Assembly (NCBI GenBank): GCA_001972305.1
Contig: BDDD01000307.1
Coordinates: 120,736 to 184,735 of the forward strand
Length of the DNA: 64,000 nt
From: Cephalotus follicularis
Taxonomy: Eukaryota > Streptophyta > Magnoliopsida > Oxalidales > Cephalotaceae
Direction of reading: 5' to 3'
The translations under genes and the position numbers were made by a program. The notes below the pieces were generated by a model. It ran no database searches and was not told the DNA's origin. It worked only from the letters and a program-made list of their open reading frames with translations. This document shows, one piece after another, positions 32,312-43,328 of this stretch (positions within the stretch are counted from its first letter, which is position 1; every line of letters begins with the position of its first letter).

Positions 32312-35234
32312 TGTCACGCCCCGAACCACGAGGGTAAACCCCCACAATCCGACGCGTGAAATACCATCCGTTCAGTCATTCATCATTATATTCGCCATAC
32401 TCCATAAGTGCTATATATAAAAGCCTTTAAACAATCAAACAACATCAGCGGAATACTCAATTCAAATAAAAACTAACTCTTAAAATCTCCCGAAAATCGG
32501 GCTTGATGTATTCGTTTATCGGACTTAACCCCCTGTAAAGAAAAACTCAGTTTATATATTTTCACACTCCCGAAGGAGGAATCAACAGTTTATATACATA
32601 TGGGGCTCAGCCCTCAGCAATCACAACTTAACTCATTATCACATCATTGTGTAGGGTATACTATGTGCTATGTATGCAACAGTTATAATAGTATGCAATG
32701 TATGCATCAATACAGTAGTGTGTCAGTGTAACGGTGTGCCGTGTAACGGTGTGCCGTGTATTGGTACAATGACAATAACAGTACAGTAACAGTACCGTAC
32801 AGTGCTCAGTGAACAGTAATGGTGCACGGTGAACAGTGACAGTGTAGTATATCAGTGTACAGTAATAGTAACAGTACAGTACAGTATATCAGTGTGCAGT
32901 TGCGGACAGCTTTGATATACCAACCGTCCCTAAGCGGGGTATATCTAGCTGGTCCTAATCACATCCAAGACCATAGGCCTGCAGACACTCAGTAATCAGT
33001 CAGTCACAGTACATAGGAACAAACAATCCATAGGTCCATCCCCTATCTACGCACTCTCAGAGTCGTAGATGAGTAGGGTTGAGATAACACCGACCACACA
33101 GTGTTTACAGTACGCTTGTCCTCTATGGTCCCAGCCTATATTATTTCGACCGTCCACTATGGTCCCAGCCTATATTGTTCCGGCCGTCCACTATGGTCCC
33201 AGCCTATATTGCTCCGGCCGTCCACTATGGTCCCAACCTATATCATCTCGACCGTCCACTATGGTCCCGGCCTATATGATGTGATCTAACATTCATAACC
33301 TTCATGACGGAAACGAAGAGTATGAATTGGTTATCTCGTTTGGTCTCAATAGTATCAATCTTGACAGTAATCATACAGTAGTCGCACCCAGTAATAGTAA
33401 CAGTAAATAGTAACAGTAAACAATAGAAATGATAGGGACCTAAAGGACCAATGTGATCCACATCCGTCAATACAGTCATAAAACAGTTTTTAGTAACAGT
33501 ATTCAGTAACAGTTTCAGTAACAGTTTTCAGTAACAGTTGTTGGTCCCTATCGAAGTTTGTAAAACAATTGAGAGGAAGTCCAGTTGGATATCCGGTCCC
33601 AGATGTCCAAAAGGAGCTATCCTAACCATTCTTGAAAATCGTTTGTATAAAACTCTTTTGTCGTACTTTCTTCAAGAATCACTTAGAAAACTTGAGTCAA
33701 AGCTTTAACAGCGTTAAAGGATGATTCACATAGGATACAAGGCCTTAGGGAGGCTTCCTATGGAATAAATTAAAAGAAGAAATAGTTTGGATTTGAATAC
33801 AGCGAGAAAAAGTGCCATTTCACAAAACAGGGCACTAAGCGTCGAATAGTTTAATTTTAAAGTGTAAAGACTCGACTATTTATTTTAACACACAAAAGAG
33901 TCGATGGTTTTAGAAAGCATAAGTATAAACATCGACTACTCAGTTTAAAGGCATAAAAGCGTCAACGGGTCAGTTTTGAAAGCAGTAAAGTGTCGACGGT
34001 TTCATCATAAACAGCAGTTCGCAAAGCAGTTCGCAATTCAATGGAACTTAGTCCAAAATCCATGAAATCCGTTTCAGTTTAGTATAAACAGTTTGTAAAT
34101 CCATACCCATTTCCCAGTCAGCGCAACAACCAATAATCGCAGTCAAACAGTAACAGTTCACACAGTAACTATAGCAGTCAATCAACACTCAGTGACAGTA
34201 GTACAGTAACAATCCACATGTCATTGAAATGCATGAATGCAGTGCAAATAGTATAACCTACTAGTTGAAGCAGTAACAACAGTTGCGCTTGCTATTCCAG
34301 GGATTCTGTAGCAGAACCGACGAACCGTCAGCTCCTCCAAGCTTGAACCGGCTATCGAATCGCCATCGCTTGGGAACCTCCTATCCACGATCACTTCCTT
34401 CACCCTACATATACAACACGTTTCCATTACACTCTACGCACAGAAACCAAGCACAGCCACCATCGGAGCTTCGGCTAGTTTTCGATCAACTCACTTAGCT
34501 CCAGCGACACCCATAAACAGACTCCACATTGGTTGATCGATTCATATCTGCCGAGGAACCATTGTGAGTCATCGTGAAATGAGCTGTCAATGACCGACAG
34601 TGAGTTTGACTCACTGAGTCAACTTGTCAGACTTCAACAGTTTCGGTCAACACTCAAAAATGCCATAACCGACATCAAAATCCTTCAATCAGTCCATTGG
34701 CGACCGAGAATCGCTATGACTGGCCGCAGAACACCCTGACACGGCCGATCAGTGAGTTCAACTCACTGAGTTGAATCGCTGGTCAACCACAGCTTCGGCC
34801 ACCACCATAAAACGCATCACAACCACCAGACAATCACGTCAATGCCCTTAACTCGCTGAGACTTGACGCTAAACGCGTGGTCAAAGACGGCAGCGAGTTG
34901 GCTCCACTGAGTCAACTCGTCAGTTTGAATCCGGTCGTTCTTGGCCGAATGGCGCCTCATCAGTGGTCAAAACGGGAAGAGCTAGCCTTCTAGAGGAAGA
35001 CCCGCTCCATCCGTGACGGTTACCGGCAGTGGAACGCACGGCAGTGATGGCGACGGTGGCGACAGTGACGGGGAGAAGGAAAAGAAAAGGGGAGAAGGGA
35101 AAGGAGGTTACCGGCTGGAGGAAGTCCCGTGTGCGCCGTCTCCCGGTCCGACGTCATCTCCTCTCGGCGCTCTCTCTGTCGCTCCCTTTCTCGTTCTCTT
35201 GTCTACCATTTTTTCTTTGACGCACCAGGAGTTA
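32312..35234 (-). repeat. F family 5' LTR, missing its first ~75 bp
   Basis: Closely matches 27504-30470. It stops in the centre of the terminal hairpin at 35223-35246, where the sequence turns into an opposite-orientation F-family LTR. Motif cluster at 33838-34010, 34-bp array at 33128-33284. Confidence 0.82.
33838..34010 (-). promoter_or_regulatory. GTCGAC motif cluster in F 5' LTR
   Basis: Counterpart of 29065-29230. Differences include GCGTCAACGG for GCGTCGATGG and GTGTCGACGG for GTGTTGATAG. Confidence 0.5.
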
Positions 35235-35246
35235 AAACGCCTGGTG
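35223..35246. repeat. Palindrome joining two head-to-head F-family LTRs
   Basis: Arms CACCAGGAGTT and AACGCCTGGTG around an AA loop, with one mismatch. In the intact LTR (near 30449-30472) the arms are perfect (CACCAGGCGTT / AACGCCTGGTG). Pairing extends to about 22 bp per side here. Confidence 0.8.
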
Positions 35247-37533
35247 TGTCAAAAGAAAGGGAGAGAGTGTGAGAGAGGGAGCACGCGAGAGAGAGAGCGG
35301 GAGAGAGATAGCGCCCCGGAGAAGACAACGCCGAGCGAGGAGCTCGACTGCCGGAAGCGTGCTGCGTAGGTCCATCACCCACGGTAACCCCTCTCCTCAT
35401 CTCTTTTCCTACTTCTCTTTTCTCCCCCGACGTTTTACCATCAGTGTCAAAGCCACCAATCGCCGATTCCGTCGGTGGTAAAGGGCCAGTCTTTGTCTAG
35501 AAAACCAGCTCTTCCCCTTTTGGTGGTCGTTGTGGAGTGTTTTAGCCAGAATAGGCCAAATTGTAGTCACTAAGTCAACGCGGCGAGTCCATCTCACTGC
35601 CACCTGTGACACGGTGTTTGGCGCCGAGTCACGCCGAGTTACGGCCACCAGTGGACTGGTTGAAGGATTTTAAGGTCAGTTATGGCATTTTTGAGTGTTG
35701 ACCGAAGTTGTGGTTGACCGCCGAGTCAACTCAGTGAGTTGAACTCACTGCCGGCCGTGACTGGGCGTTTCGGCGACGATTCATGGCGAGTTAAGGGTGA
35801 AGACACCTTAAGCAGACTGTTTGTGACACTTTTGTGAAGTGGCCAGAATTGTGGATGTCCGACGAGTCAACTCATGAGTTGACTCACTGGCCGACCGTGA
35901 CAGCGGGTTTCACGGAGAGTCATGGTGAGCCTCCGATGGTTTTGAACATATCCTCCAATGTGGAACATGTTTTTGGGTTTCGCCGGAGCTGAGTGAGTTG
36001 GTCGGAAACTAGACGAAGCTACAAGTGCTGATGTTCTTGGTTTACGTGCGTAGAGTGTAACGAAAATGTGTTGTGCATGCAAGATAAAGGAAACGATCAA
36101 GGATAAAGGAAATGATCAAGGATAGAGGATTTCCGAGCTTTACGAGCTCAGTTGCTAGGAGGTAGGTTATACTATTGCTTGCATTACATTCATGCATTCT
36201 AAATAATTATATGGATTGATGTGTACGAATTGTACTTGTATGGATGCATGATTGTATAAATATATATATAATTGCATATGGCATATGATATAAGGGTTCG
36301 ATATTGAATTAAGAGGAGATGAGTTCTTGCCTTCTCTTAATTCACGGGCTATGGGATGAATCTTAAAGGGCTTTGAACTGTTTTGGAGTTAGTTCCATTG
36401 ATTTACGAACTCTTTCGCAAACTGCATTTTCTATCAAAATCATCGACGCTTTATCTATTCGAAACCAAACCCGTCGATGTTTTATACTTATGCTTTCTAA
36501 AACCGTCGACGCTTTTATGTGTTAAACTTATAGTCGACACTTTTATGAGTTAAACTAAACAGTCGACGCCTTATGCTTTAAAACAAACCGTTGACGTTTT
36601 ATACTTGTGCTTTTAAAAACTGTTGATGCCCGGGGCTAAGCATTGACGCTTAGTGCCCTATTCATTCCAAACACACCGTTTTACACGGTTGTCCATCCAA
36701 AAAGGTTTTATCTTAAACCGGATTCCATAGAAAGCCTCCCTAAGGCTTTGTAACCTATGGAAATCCTTATGTATCACTTTTGAATTCTAAATCGATGTTC
36801 AAGTGAAGTTTTAAGGAAAGTACTCAATAAAAGAGTTTTACGCAAATGGTTTCTCAACGGTTTTCAAAATGGTCAGGATAGTTCCATTGGGATATCGAGA
36901 CGCGGATATCTTATTTGGACTTCATTTCCATTGTTTTATGGATTTCAAAATGGTCAGGTACTTCCATTGGGTCATCTGGGCGCTGATACTCCAATTTTGA
37001 CTCCCTTTCCATTCATTATAACTTCGATAGGGACCAACCAAATGATATATGAAAAATTGATTACAAAATGGATTATGAACAAGAAATGGCCATTGGATAA
37101 GAAAAATGACTTATGATTACGAAATGATCTTTATATGATTTGAAGGATGTGGATCCTATGAGATCCTTTATGAAATGGTCCCTATCCTTTAAACGAATAT
37201 ATGTTATGGGTTACGAGTATTACAAGGTACAACTGTGATATATATTATTGTTTGAGACCTATGAGATAACCCATCCATAACCTAAGTTTCCATCCCGAGG
37301 ATTATGGGTGTTCAATCACATCATCATTGGAGATTCCTGGCGCCTATGGGTTCTGACCGTTTTTACGGCTTTACCACCATACTATGGGTTCTGGCCGTTT
37401 TTACGACTTTACCACCATACTACGGGTTCTGACCGTTTTTACAGCTTTACCACTATACTTATGGGCTCTAACCATTTTTACGGCTTAGCCATGAAGTGAT
37501 CAGCATTATCTCTTCCCCACTCGACTACGACAT
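35235..37533 (+). repeat. LTR M: inverted F-family LTR, first ~75 bp and distal part missing
   Basis: Plus-strand copy of the F LTR. It has GA-rich start sequence, reversed 140-bp repeats (about 35560-35960), a motif cluster (36443-36655), the blocks around GGGACCAAC and a diverged tandem array (37340-37490). It ends at 37533 where Athila sequence D begins, corresponding to about 800 bp short of the LTR end. Confidence 0.75.
36443..36655 (+). promoter_or_regulatory. GTCGAC motif cluster in LTR M
   Basis: About eight copies, including ATCGACGCTTTA, CCGTCGACGCTTTTA and AGTCGACGCCTTA. It is better preserved than in the two F LTRs. Confidence 0.6.
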
Positions 37534-38244
37534 TGTTCACGTAAAAAGAATGTTTTAAAATTTATAGCCGCAAGTGCACAGATCATGCAGTAACGGGTCG
37601 AACGCAGGGAAACGTTAAACTAGTTGTAATCTATCCAACCTAGGCGAAGTATACCAATTTTGAAATAAACTATCAAACTAATGAATAGAAGTTAAGAAAA
37701 ATATATAATTAAGAAGCGATTTTAGGGTATAGAAACTCACCGTAGACTGTATTGAACAATTCCACTTAATTGAACGATCATACCTTGATAACCAGCGGCA
37801 GCTAGGTCGATACTGAGTGCGACGATGATGACAAGACGTATGAGTAGACATGCTAGGTCTATACGAAGTAGCGCATCTACGACAAGACGTATGAGTAGAC
37901 ATGCTAGGTCTATACGAAGTGTGTTCGTTGTGACAAATCGTATGAGTAGACTCCGTTGATTGAATTAAGCACCATTTATTCACCAACTTTCAACTTCACC
38001 GACAAGATGTTTGTGGATTTTAATCAGACAGACAAAGTGTGTGTGAAGGCAGAAAAATTGAAGAACAAATCAAATATTCAAGGATTTTTATTGATGGAAT
38101 TGAAACAATAACAATCTAGGCTTTGTTCTTCCCCAAAACCTTGAAAAGTTTAGCTACTAAACATTGTAAAACAAAACTAAAATTGATAAAGAAAAATAGG
38201 GTTTCTACCAGCCTCTCCACACTCTCTTGGCCGGCCATGTATTG

Positions 38245-38252
38245 TTTTTATA
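38245..38252 (-). promoter_or_regulatory. TATA box of LTR D
   Basis: TATAAAAA on the minus strand, about 89 bp downstream of the last motif copy of the array. Confidence 0.55.
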
Positions 38253-38340
38253 CTACAAAATTGATCAAAAACGGAAATAAATCAATCCTAATTATAAAAT
38301 CTGGCAAAAAACCTAACTTTCTATTTCTGTTGCAGAAGAA

Positions 38341-38640
38341 GACGTCGACGCCTTTGGTTGGACATCGACGCGTTTTGCAAAAAATCACGTTTTGCTGTGA
38401 TGCTCGTAATGGATGTCGATCCTTTTGATGAAAGACGTCGATGCATTTTGATCCAAAAGTTACAGGTCAAATTTTCACAAAGACGTCTATCTGTTTGATG
38501 AAAGACGTCGATGCTAATTTCATAGCTCTTGAAGAAAAGTTTCAATTTCCAGAAAGAACATCGATCCCCAACAAAAGACATCGATGCGTTTAATGCAAAC
38601 CTAGAAAAGACGTCGATCCCTATGATAGACATCGACGCAT
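38341..38640 (-). promoter_or_regulatory. GTCGAC motif array in LTR D
   Basis: About ten copies, for example GACGTCGACGCC at 38341, AAAGACGTCGATGC near 38433 and 38504, and ACATCGACGCATTTT near 38628. It occupies about 204-503 bp from the LTR start, the same window as in C. Confidence 0.7.
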
Positions 38641-38844
38641 TTTACTCTTTTTCTGCACAATTTGTCAATTCTTCAATCTTTACTCTTTGAAGCTCCAATT
38701 CGCACAACTTTGGGTAGTATTCTTGCACTTTGGTCATTTAGCTCTTGTACCTGAAAATCAACATAACACAACCAAAGTAGTCTATTCCAAACATAAAAAC
38801 ATCACAAATAAATCATTAAAAGCAACACATTTTTATGCTAAACA

Positions 38845-39755
38845 AATACCCCCAAACTTAAACTTTGCTTGTCCTCAAGCAAACAAAATAGAAAGTAAAA
38901 ACCAGAAAACACACGCAAATACCAAAAATAAAAACTGAAAACACACACAAGAACAAAAACAAAAACCTAACTCACTTTCGTAGGAATCACGATTGCATTT
39001 AGCTTATGCAACAAGCCGTTAAACCCCTAGGTGGCCCTAGTGCATGAGTTTTGTCTCGTGAGTGTTTTCCAGTGAATAAACACACAAAATTCAGTTCATC
39101 AAAACTTTGAAAACAAGTAAAATGTATCTATACTCAAAAATTCATAGAACACCCCCATACTTGAACTTTATTATCTCGTTCCAAATTCTAGAATCAAAAC
39201 ACATCTCAATTAAGGAACTTCTAGCAAAATATTTTATTATTCCACCATTAATGACCAATCAAGATATGCATTCGCAACAACACAAAATCCTACTTTGGAG
39301 TCAGACAAAAGAACTTTAGCACTCACATATACACATATATATATAATATATATTTCTTCATTTTTCCTTTCTTTTACCAACTTTTAAATTCGTGCAATGT
39401 CTTAGTCTCTTAAGCTTTCTATAAGATCCATGTAGGGAACTTTTGACCAGTTACTCTCAAACCAATTGGCTTTAAGGAACTAGGTGTAGAACACCCCTAA
39501 GGTTTAATTACTCGAATCAAATAGGCTACAAACTAAGACTGAATTCAAAGAGGTAAATTTATTTATATATTATTTATATGTCTTAGCCTCTTAAGCTTTC
39601 TATAAGATCCATGTAGCGAGCTTTCGACCAGTTACTCTCAAACCAGTTGGATATATATATATGTATTATTATTTATTTTTTTAGCCAGAATCAGACTTCG
39701 GATAAACTAAGCTCATTAATTTGGAATCCCCACAAGATGTGGATCAAGGAATTTC
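38845..39755 (-). mobile_element. Athila 3' untranslated region of element D
   Basis: Starts with the PPT (minus GTTTAAGTTTGGGGGTATT) and the upstream GAGGACAAGCAAAG block common in Athila/Tat elements. It continues as AT-rich non-coding sequence. A 72-bp segment is repeated at 39398-39469 and 39579-39650, about 181 bp apart. No gag, pol or env remnant is visible before the gap at 39756. Confidence 0.7.
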
Positions 39756-39780
39756 NNNNNNNNNNNNNNNNNNNNNNNNN
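39756..39780. other. Assembly gap (25 N)
   Basis: Unknown sequence between the Athila D region and LTR N. Its true size is not known from the sequence. Confidence 0.95.
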
Positions 39781-40016
39781 CGGGAGCTCGCCGTCACTTT
39801 TCCCAGTCGTCGGCATTTCTCCCTTCCTCTGGCGCCATCTCTCTCCCACTCTCTCTCGCGTTCTCTCCCTGTCTGCCGAAGTCTCTCCCTTTCTTTCTTT
39901 TGCTTAAGTGCCTTGCGTTAAAACGCCAGGCACTTTTCTTTCTCTCCTTTTTTTTTTTAATATATGTATATGTATATAATATTATATATATGTATATATA
40001 TCTCTGGGGCATTACA
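39781..40016 (-). repeat. LTR N: terminal fragment of an F-related LTR
   Basis: Ends GGGGCATTACA next to the ATTCC duplication and has the same TA-rich terminal 60 bp as F. Its hairpin differs: the arms read AAGTGCCTTGCGTT and AACGCCAGGCACTT. It is therefore related to, but not a recent copy of, the F LTR at 27504-30544. Confidence 0.65.
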
Positions 40017-40021
40017 ATTCC

Positions 40022-41110
40022 TCAGGAAGAAAATGATAGGGGAGACCCGATGGATCGTATAGCTGATTACTTTCAGCAATAGATGGTCGCCAATGTAACT
40101 AATATTGAGTAAATGCGACAATGTACGCCCAAGCCTATCCACAGCACATGGCTTCTGACCATGATGCACAGCATGATGGAAATCAGTTCATAAGAGACCT
40201 CGAGAGATTCATGTGGTAAAACCCTCATACTTCCAAGGGTGAACTTGATGCGACTATTGCTGAGAGATGGTTACAAGATCTGGAGAAGATCTTTACTGTC
40301 ATGGATTACACGGATAATTAGAAACTGAAATTTGTAGTTTATCATTTATGGGGTGAGGCCACTCAATGGTGGGAGATGGTTAAAGCAAAATGGGATTCTA
40401 CTGGACTTGACAATACTTGGGAGTGATTTCAAGAAGAATTCCTTAAGACTTATGTGTCACGGATTGAGCGTGAACATAGGGAGACGGAGTTCTTGGATTT
40501 ACATCAAGGTGATATGATAGTGGTCGAATATCAGGCCAAGTTTGTGGAATTAGCCAGACACTCAGCTTATCTTGTGGTTGATGAAGAAAAGAAGATTCGG
40601 AGGTATTTGATAGGCCTACGACCGAATCTTCGGGCAAAGATTAGAGCTATGGAGTTGGAGACCATTGTGCAAGTTGCCCAAAAATGCGAGGTTGTTTGAG
40701 AGTATCCAGAATGAATACCGTGTTGAGAGGGCCCATGTACAGCAGACTAAGAAAACCTCTTCACAGTCTAGACCGGTTTCGTCGAAGTGGCAGGGTAATG
40801 GTTCTCCAACCAAGTCATCAAAGAATAGATCTCAGCAGTTTGCCACTCAGGGTACTCCTAGTCAGGGAAGTAACGCAAGATCTAGAATTTGTTTTCATTG
40901 TGGTCTTACTAGCCATCGGCAGAAGGATTGTTGGGTGAAGAATGGGTTGTGCATGAGGTGTGGAGCATCTTGTCACATAATGAGGGATTGTCCAAAAGGT
41001 CAGGGAACGGTGCCCACTGGACCGGTGGGTAGTAGCGGTACTGCAGCTGGACCTTCACAGCGAAGGGATACTGCCAAGAGCATCGTGAAAGGTAGAGTCT
41101 TTACCTTTAC
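40022..41110 (+). pseudogene. gag: Element E gag, main part, broken
   Basis: Continues the fragment at 27451. It reads PQEENDRGDPMDRIADYF, then the gag core (ELDATIAERWLQDLEKIF, GEATQWWEMVKAKW, HSAYLVVDEEKKIRRYL) and a basic Ser/Gln-rich linker. Two CCHC knuckles, CFHCGLTSHRQKDC and CMRCGASCHIMRDC, lie at about 40890-40995. Stops by comparison with B and J: near 40081, 40108, 40216, 40318 (fits CAG to TAG) and 40425 (fits CGA to TGA). Frameshifts lie near 40180 and 40670. Confidence 0.83.
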
Positions 41111-41759
41111 TCAGACAGAAGTTCCAGAGTCTACTTCTATTATTGGAGGTTCACTTTATATTTATGGTTTTTCTGTTAGAGTATTGTTGGATCCGGGAGC
41201 ATTACACTCATTTATTGCTTCCCGATTTGCATCTTGTTTGGATGTGATCCCCGATTGCATGCCATATGTTCTCAATGTGAGTACACTTGCTAGGGATTCC
41301 ATGTGTACCGATTCTGTATATAGGTGTTGCGAGATTTCTATGGCGGGTATTCCGTTGTATGCAGATCTTATTGTGTTGGCCATTCGAGACTTCGATGTCA
41401 TCTTGGGTCTGGATTGGCTGTCAGCTTATCGTGCTTACATGGAATGTTACAACAAGATAGTGAAGTTTTGTCTACCCGATGGTACTACTTTCCAATTTGA
41501 GGGACACAAGGGGTTTTCTACACCGATTATATCCTTCACTCATGCGTCAAAGTATCTTGAGAAACGATGCGAAGAATATCTGGCTTATGTGATTAATAGT
41601 AAGAAGGAGAAGGGATTGAGCCTTGAGAAGTTTCTTGATATATTTCCTGCAGATTTAGTATCATTGTCGCCAAAGAGGAATATGGAGTTTGTCATTGATC
41701 TTGTACCTTTACAGCTCCTATTTCTAAGGCACCGTACAGAATGGCTCCTGCAAAATTGA
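41111..41759 (+). pseudogene. Element E protease region
   Basis: Open in one frame with the end of gag from 40665. GGSLYIYGFSVRVLLDPGALHSFIASRFASC is the retropepsin segment, but the active site reads D-P-G-A-L where J has D-S-G-A-S. VILGLDWLSAYRAYMECYNK near 41398 is the C-terminal protease block. The frame shifts just before RT near 41712. Not functional. Confidence 0.78.
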
Positions 41760-42731
41760 GAGAATTAAAGATTCAGATGCAAGACTTGATCGAAAAGGCT
41801 TCGTTCGACCTACTGTTTCCCCTTGGGGTGCACCCGTATTATTGGTGAAGAATAAAGATGGATCAATGAGACTTTGTATTGATTATCAGATGTTGAATAA
41901 AGCGACAATTAAGAACAAGTATCCTCTTCCACATATTGAGCAATTTTTAGGCCAGTTACAAGGTTCAAGAGTATTTTCTAAACTCGACCTGAGATCGGGT
42001 TATCCTCAGTTGAGAGTACGGGAAGGAGATATTGAAAAGACTGCTTTTCAAACTCGCTATGGTCACTATGAGTTCCTAGTAATGCCATTTGGTGTCACCA
42101 ATACACCGACAACGTTCGTGTCCTTGATGAACGATATTTTCCGACCATATCTAGATTAGTTTGTTGTCGTGTTCATTGATGATATTCTGATATATTCGAA
42201 GAACGAGGAGGAACTCGCACACCATCTGAGAGTAGTTCTACAGATTCTCAGAGATCAGTGCTTGTATGCCAAATTCAGTAAGTGCGAGTTTTGGCTTGAC
42301 CATGTGATATTCCTTGGTCACATAGTTTTTGGAGAAGGTTTGGCAGTAGATCCCTCAAAAACTGAGGTTGTTCGAGATTGGCCATCGCCGAAGAATATGA
42401 CACAGGTACGCAGTAATCTTGGCTTGACGGGTTATTATCGGAGATTCATCCAGAATTTTTCGAGAATTGTTGCGCCGTTGACACAGCTGGCCCAGTAGAA
42501 GGCTTTCTTTATCTGGGATAGAGACTCCAAGGCTAGTTTCCAAGAGTTGAAGGATCGGTTGGTTTATGCTCCTACTTGGCATTGCCCGATGGTAGTGAAG
42601 ATTTTGCCGTGTATAGAAAAGGTTTGGGTTGCGTGTTGATGCAACGTGGTAGAGTGATTGCTTATGCTTCGAGGAAGCTGAAACCTTATGAAGAAAATTA
42701 CTCGACGCATGATCTCGAATTGGCTGCCATC
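41740..42731 (+). pseudogene. pol: Element E reverse transcriptase and RNase H, first part
   Basis: RT blocks: [57 protein letters not shown] and [16 protein letters not shown]. Stops at 42157-42159 (CAG to TAG, just before VVVFIDD) and 42496. In RNase H a short deletion near 42612 removes the SDAS segment that in J holds the first catalytic Asp. The frame is cut at 42731 by the solo LTR G after ELAAI. Confidence 0.85.
42727..42731. repeat. Left target-site duplication of solo LTR G (CCATC)
   Basis: Matches CCATC at 44081-44085. Removing G and one copy restores [17 protein letters not shown]. Confidence 0.92.
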
Positions 42732-42947
42732 TGTTGAGCATAAAAATGTATTCGTTTTAATGAGTTAATTATTGTATTTTTATGCTTGGAACATATTACT
42801 TTGGTTGTGTTTGATTGACTTTCAAGTAAGAGGCCAAAAAGATCAAAATGCAGAAACACGAGTCAAATTGGCGCAAATTGAGAGCTAGGAGATCAAAGAT
42901 TGAAGATTTGACAAAATTCATCAGGAAACAGGGCAAAGCATCAACGC

Positions 42948-43230
42948 CTTGACTCTAAGCATTGACGCTTAGACTGAAAGCGCCAACAGTTAAGGTTTGA
43001 AGCGTCAACGCCCTAGTACAGAAAGTTAAAAATGAAATTGCACACTTTAAGCATCAACGTTTTCATTATAGTGTCGATGCCTCGACTCAAAACGATGGTG
43101 GTTTCAAAGGTAGCATCGACACTTAACACTGCAGTTCAAATATTCAAGTCGACGCCAAACATGAACACAAAGCGCATCTCAGCAAAACACGCCAAAGCGT
43201 CGACGCCCAGGACTTAAGCATCGACGCTTA
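42948..43230 (+). promoter_or_regulatory. GTCGAC motif array in solo LTR G
   Basis: About twelve copies, including GCATCAACGCC, GCATTGACGCTTA, GCGTCAACGCC, AAGTCGACGCC and a perfect GCGTCGACGC at 43197-43206. It occupies about 216-496 bp from the LTR start and ends about 93 bp before TATAAAAA. Confidence 0.7.
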
Positions 43231-43320
43231 CGGCGTATCAGGCAACAGAATTGGAAAGTTTTTACAGTTCGATTCATCTTATAATAGGTTAGATTTTTTC
43301 TGTTTTTTGCATGATTGGAG

Positions 43321-43328
43321 TATAAAAA
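43321..43328 (+). promoter_or_regulatory. TATA box of solo LTR G
   Basis: TATAAAAA directly downstream of the motif array. Confidence 0.55.

Larger units (their letters stand above)
37534..38844 (-). repeat. LTR D: Athila 3' LTR (C family)
   Basis: The minus strand runs TGTTTAGCATAAAAATG...TACGTGAACA, 1.31 kb, same family as 19676-21085. The PPT is directly adjacent at 38845. Motif array at 38341-38640 and TATA box at 38245-38252, both minus. Confidence 0.85.
27504..40016 (-). mobile_element. F complex: rearranged non-autonomous LTR element with inverted LTR, Athila end and assembly gap
   Basis: Bounded by TGTCACGCCCC on the left and GGGGCATTACA on the right, with ATTCC duplications. From the left: F 3' LTR (27504-30544), interior (30545-32311), F 5' LTR (32312 to about 35234), an inverted F-family LTR M (about 35235-37533), the Athila 3' LTR and 3' region D (37534-39755), 25 N, and the start of a related LTR N (39781-40016). 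The outer boundary is well supported; the internal joins are partly inferred. Confidence 0.7.
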
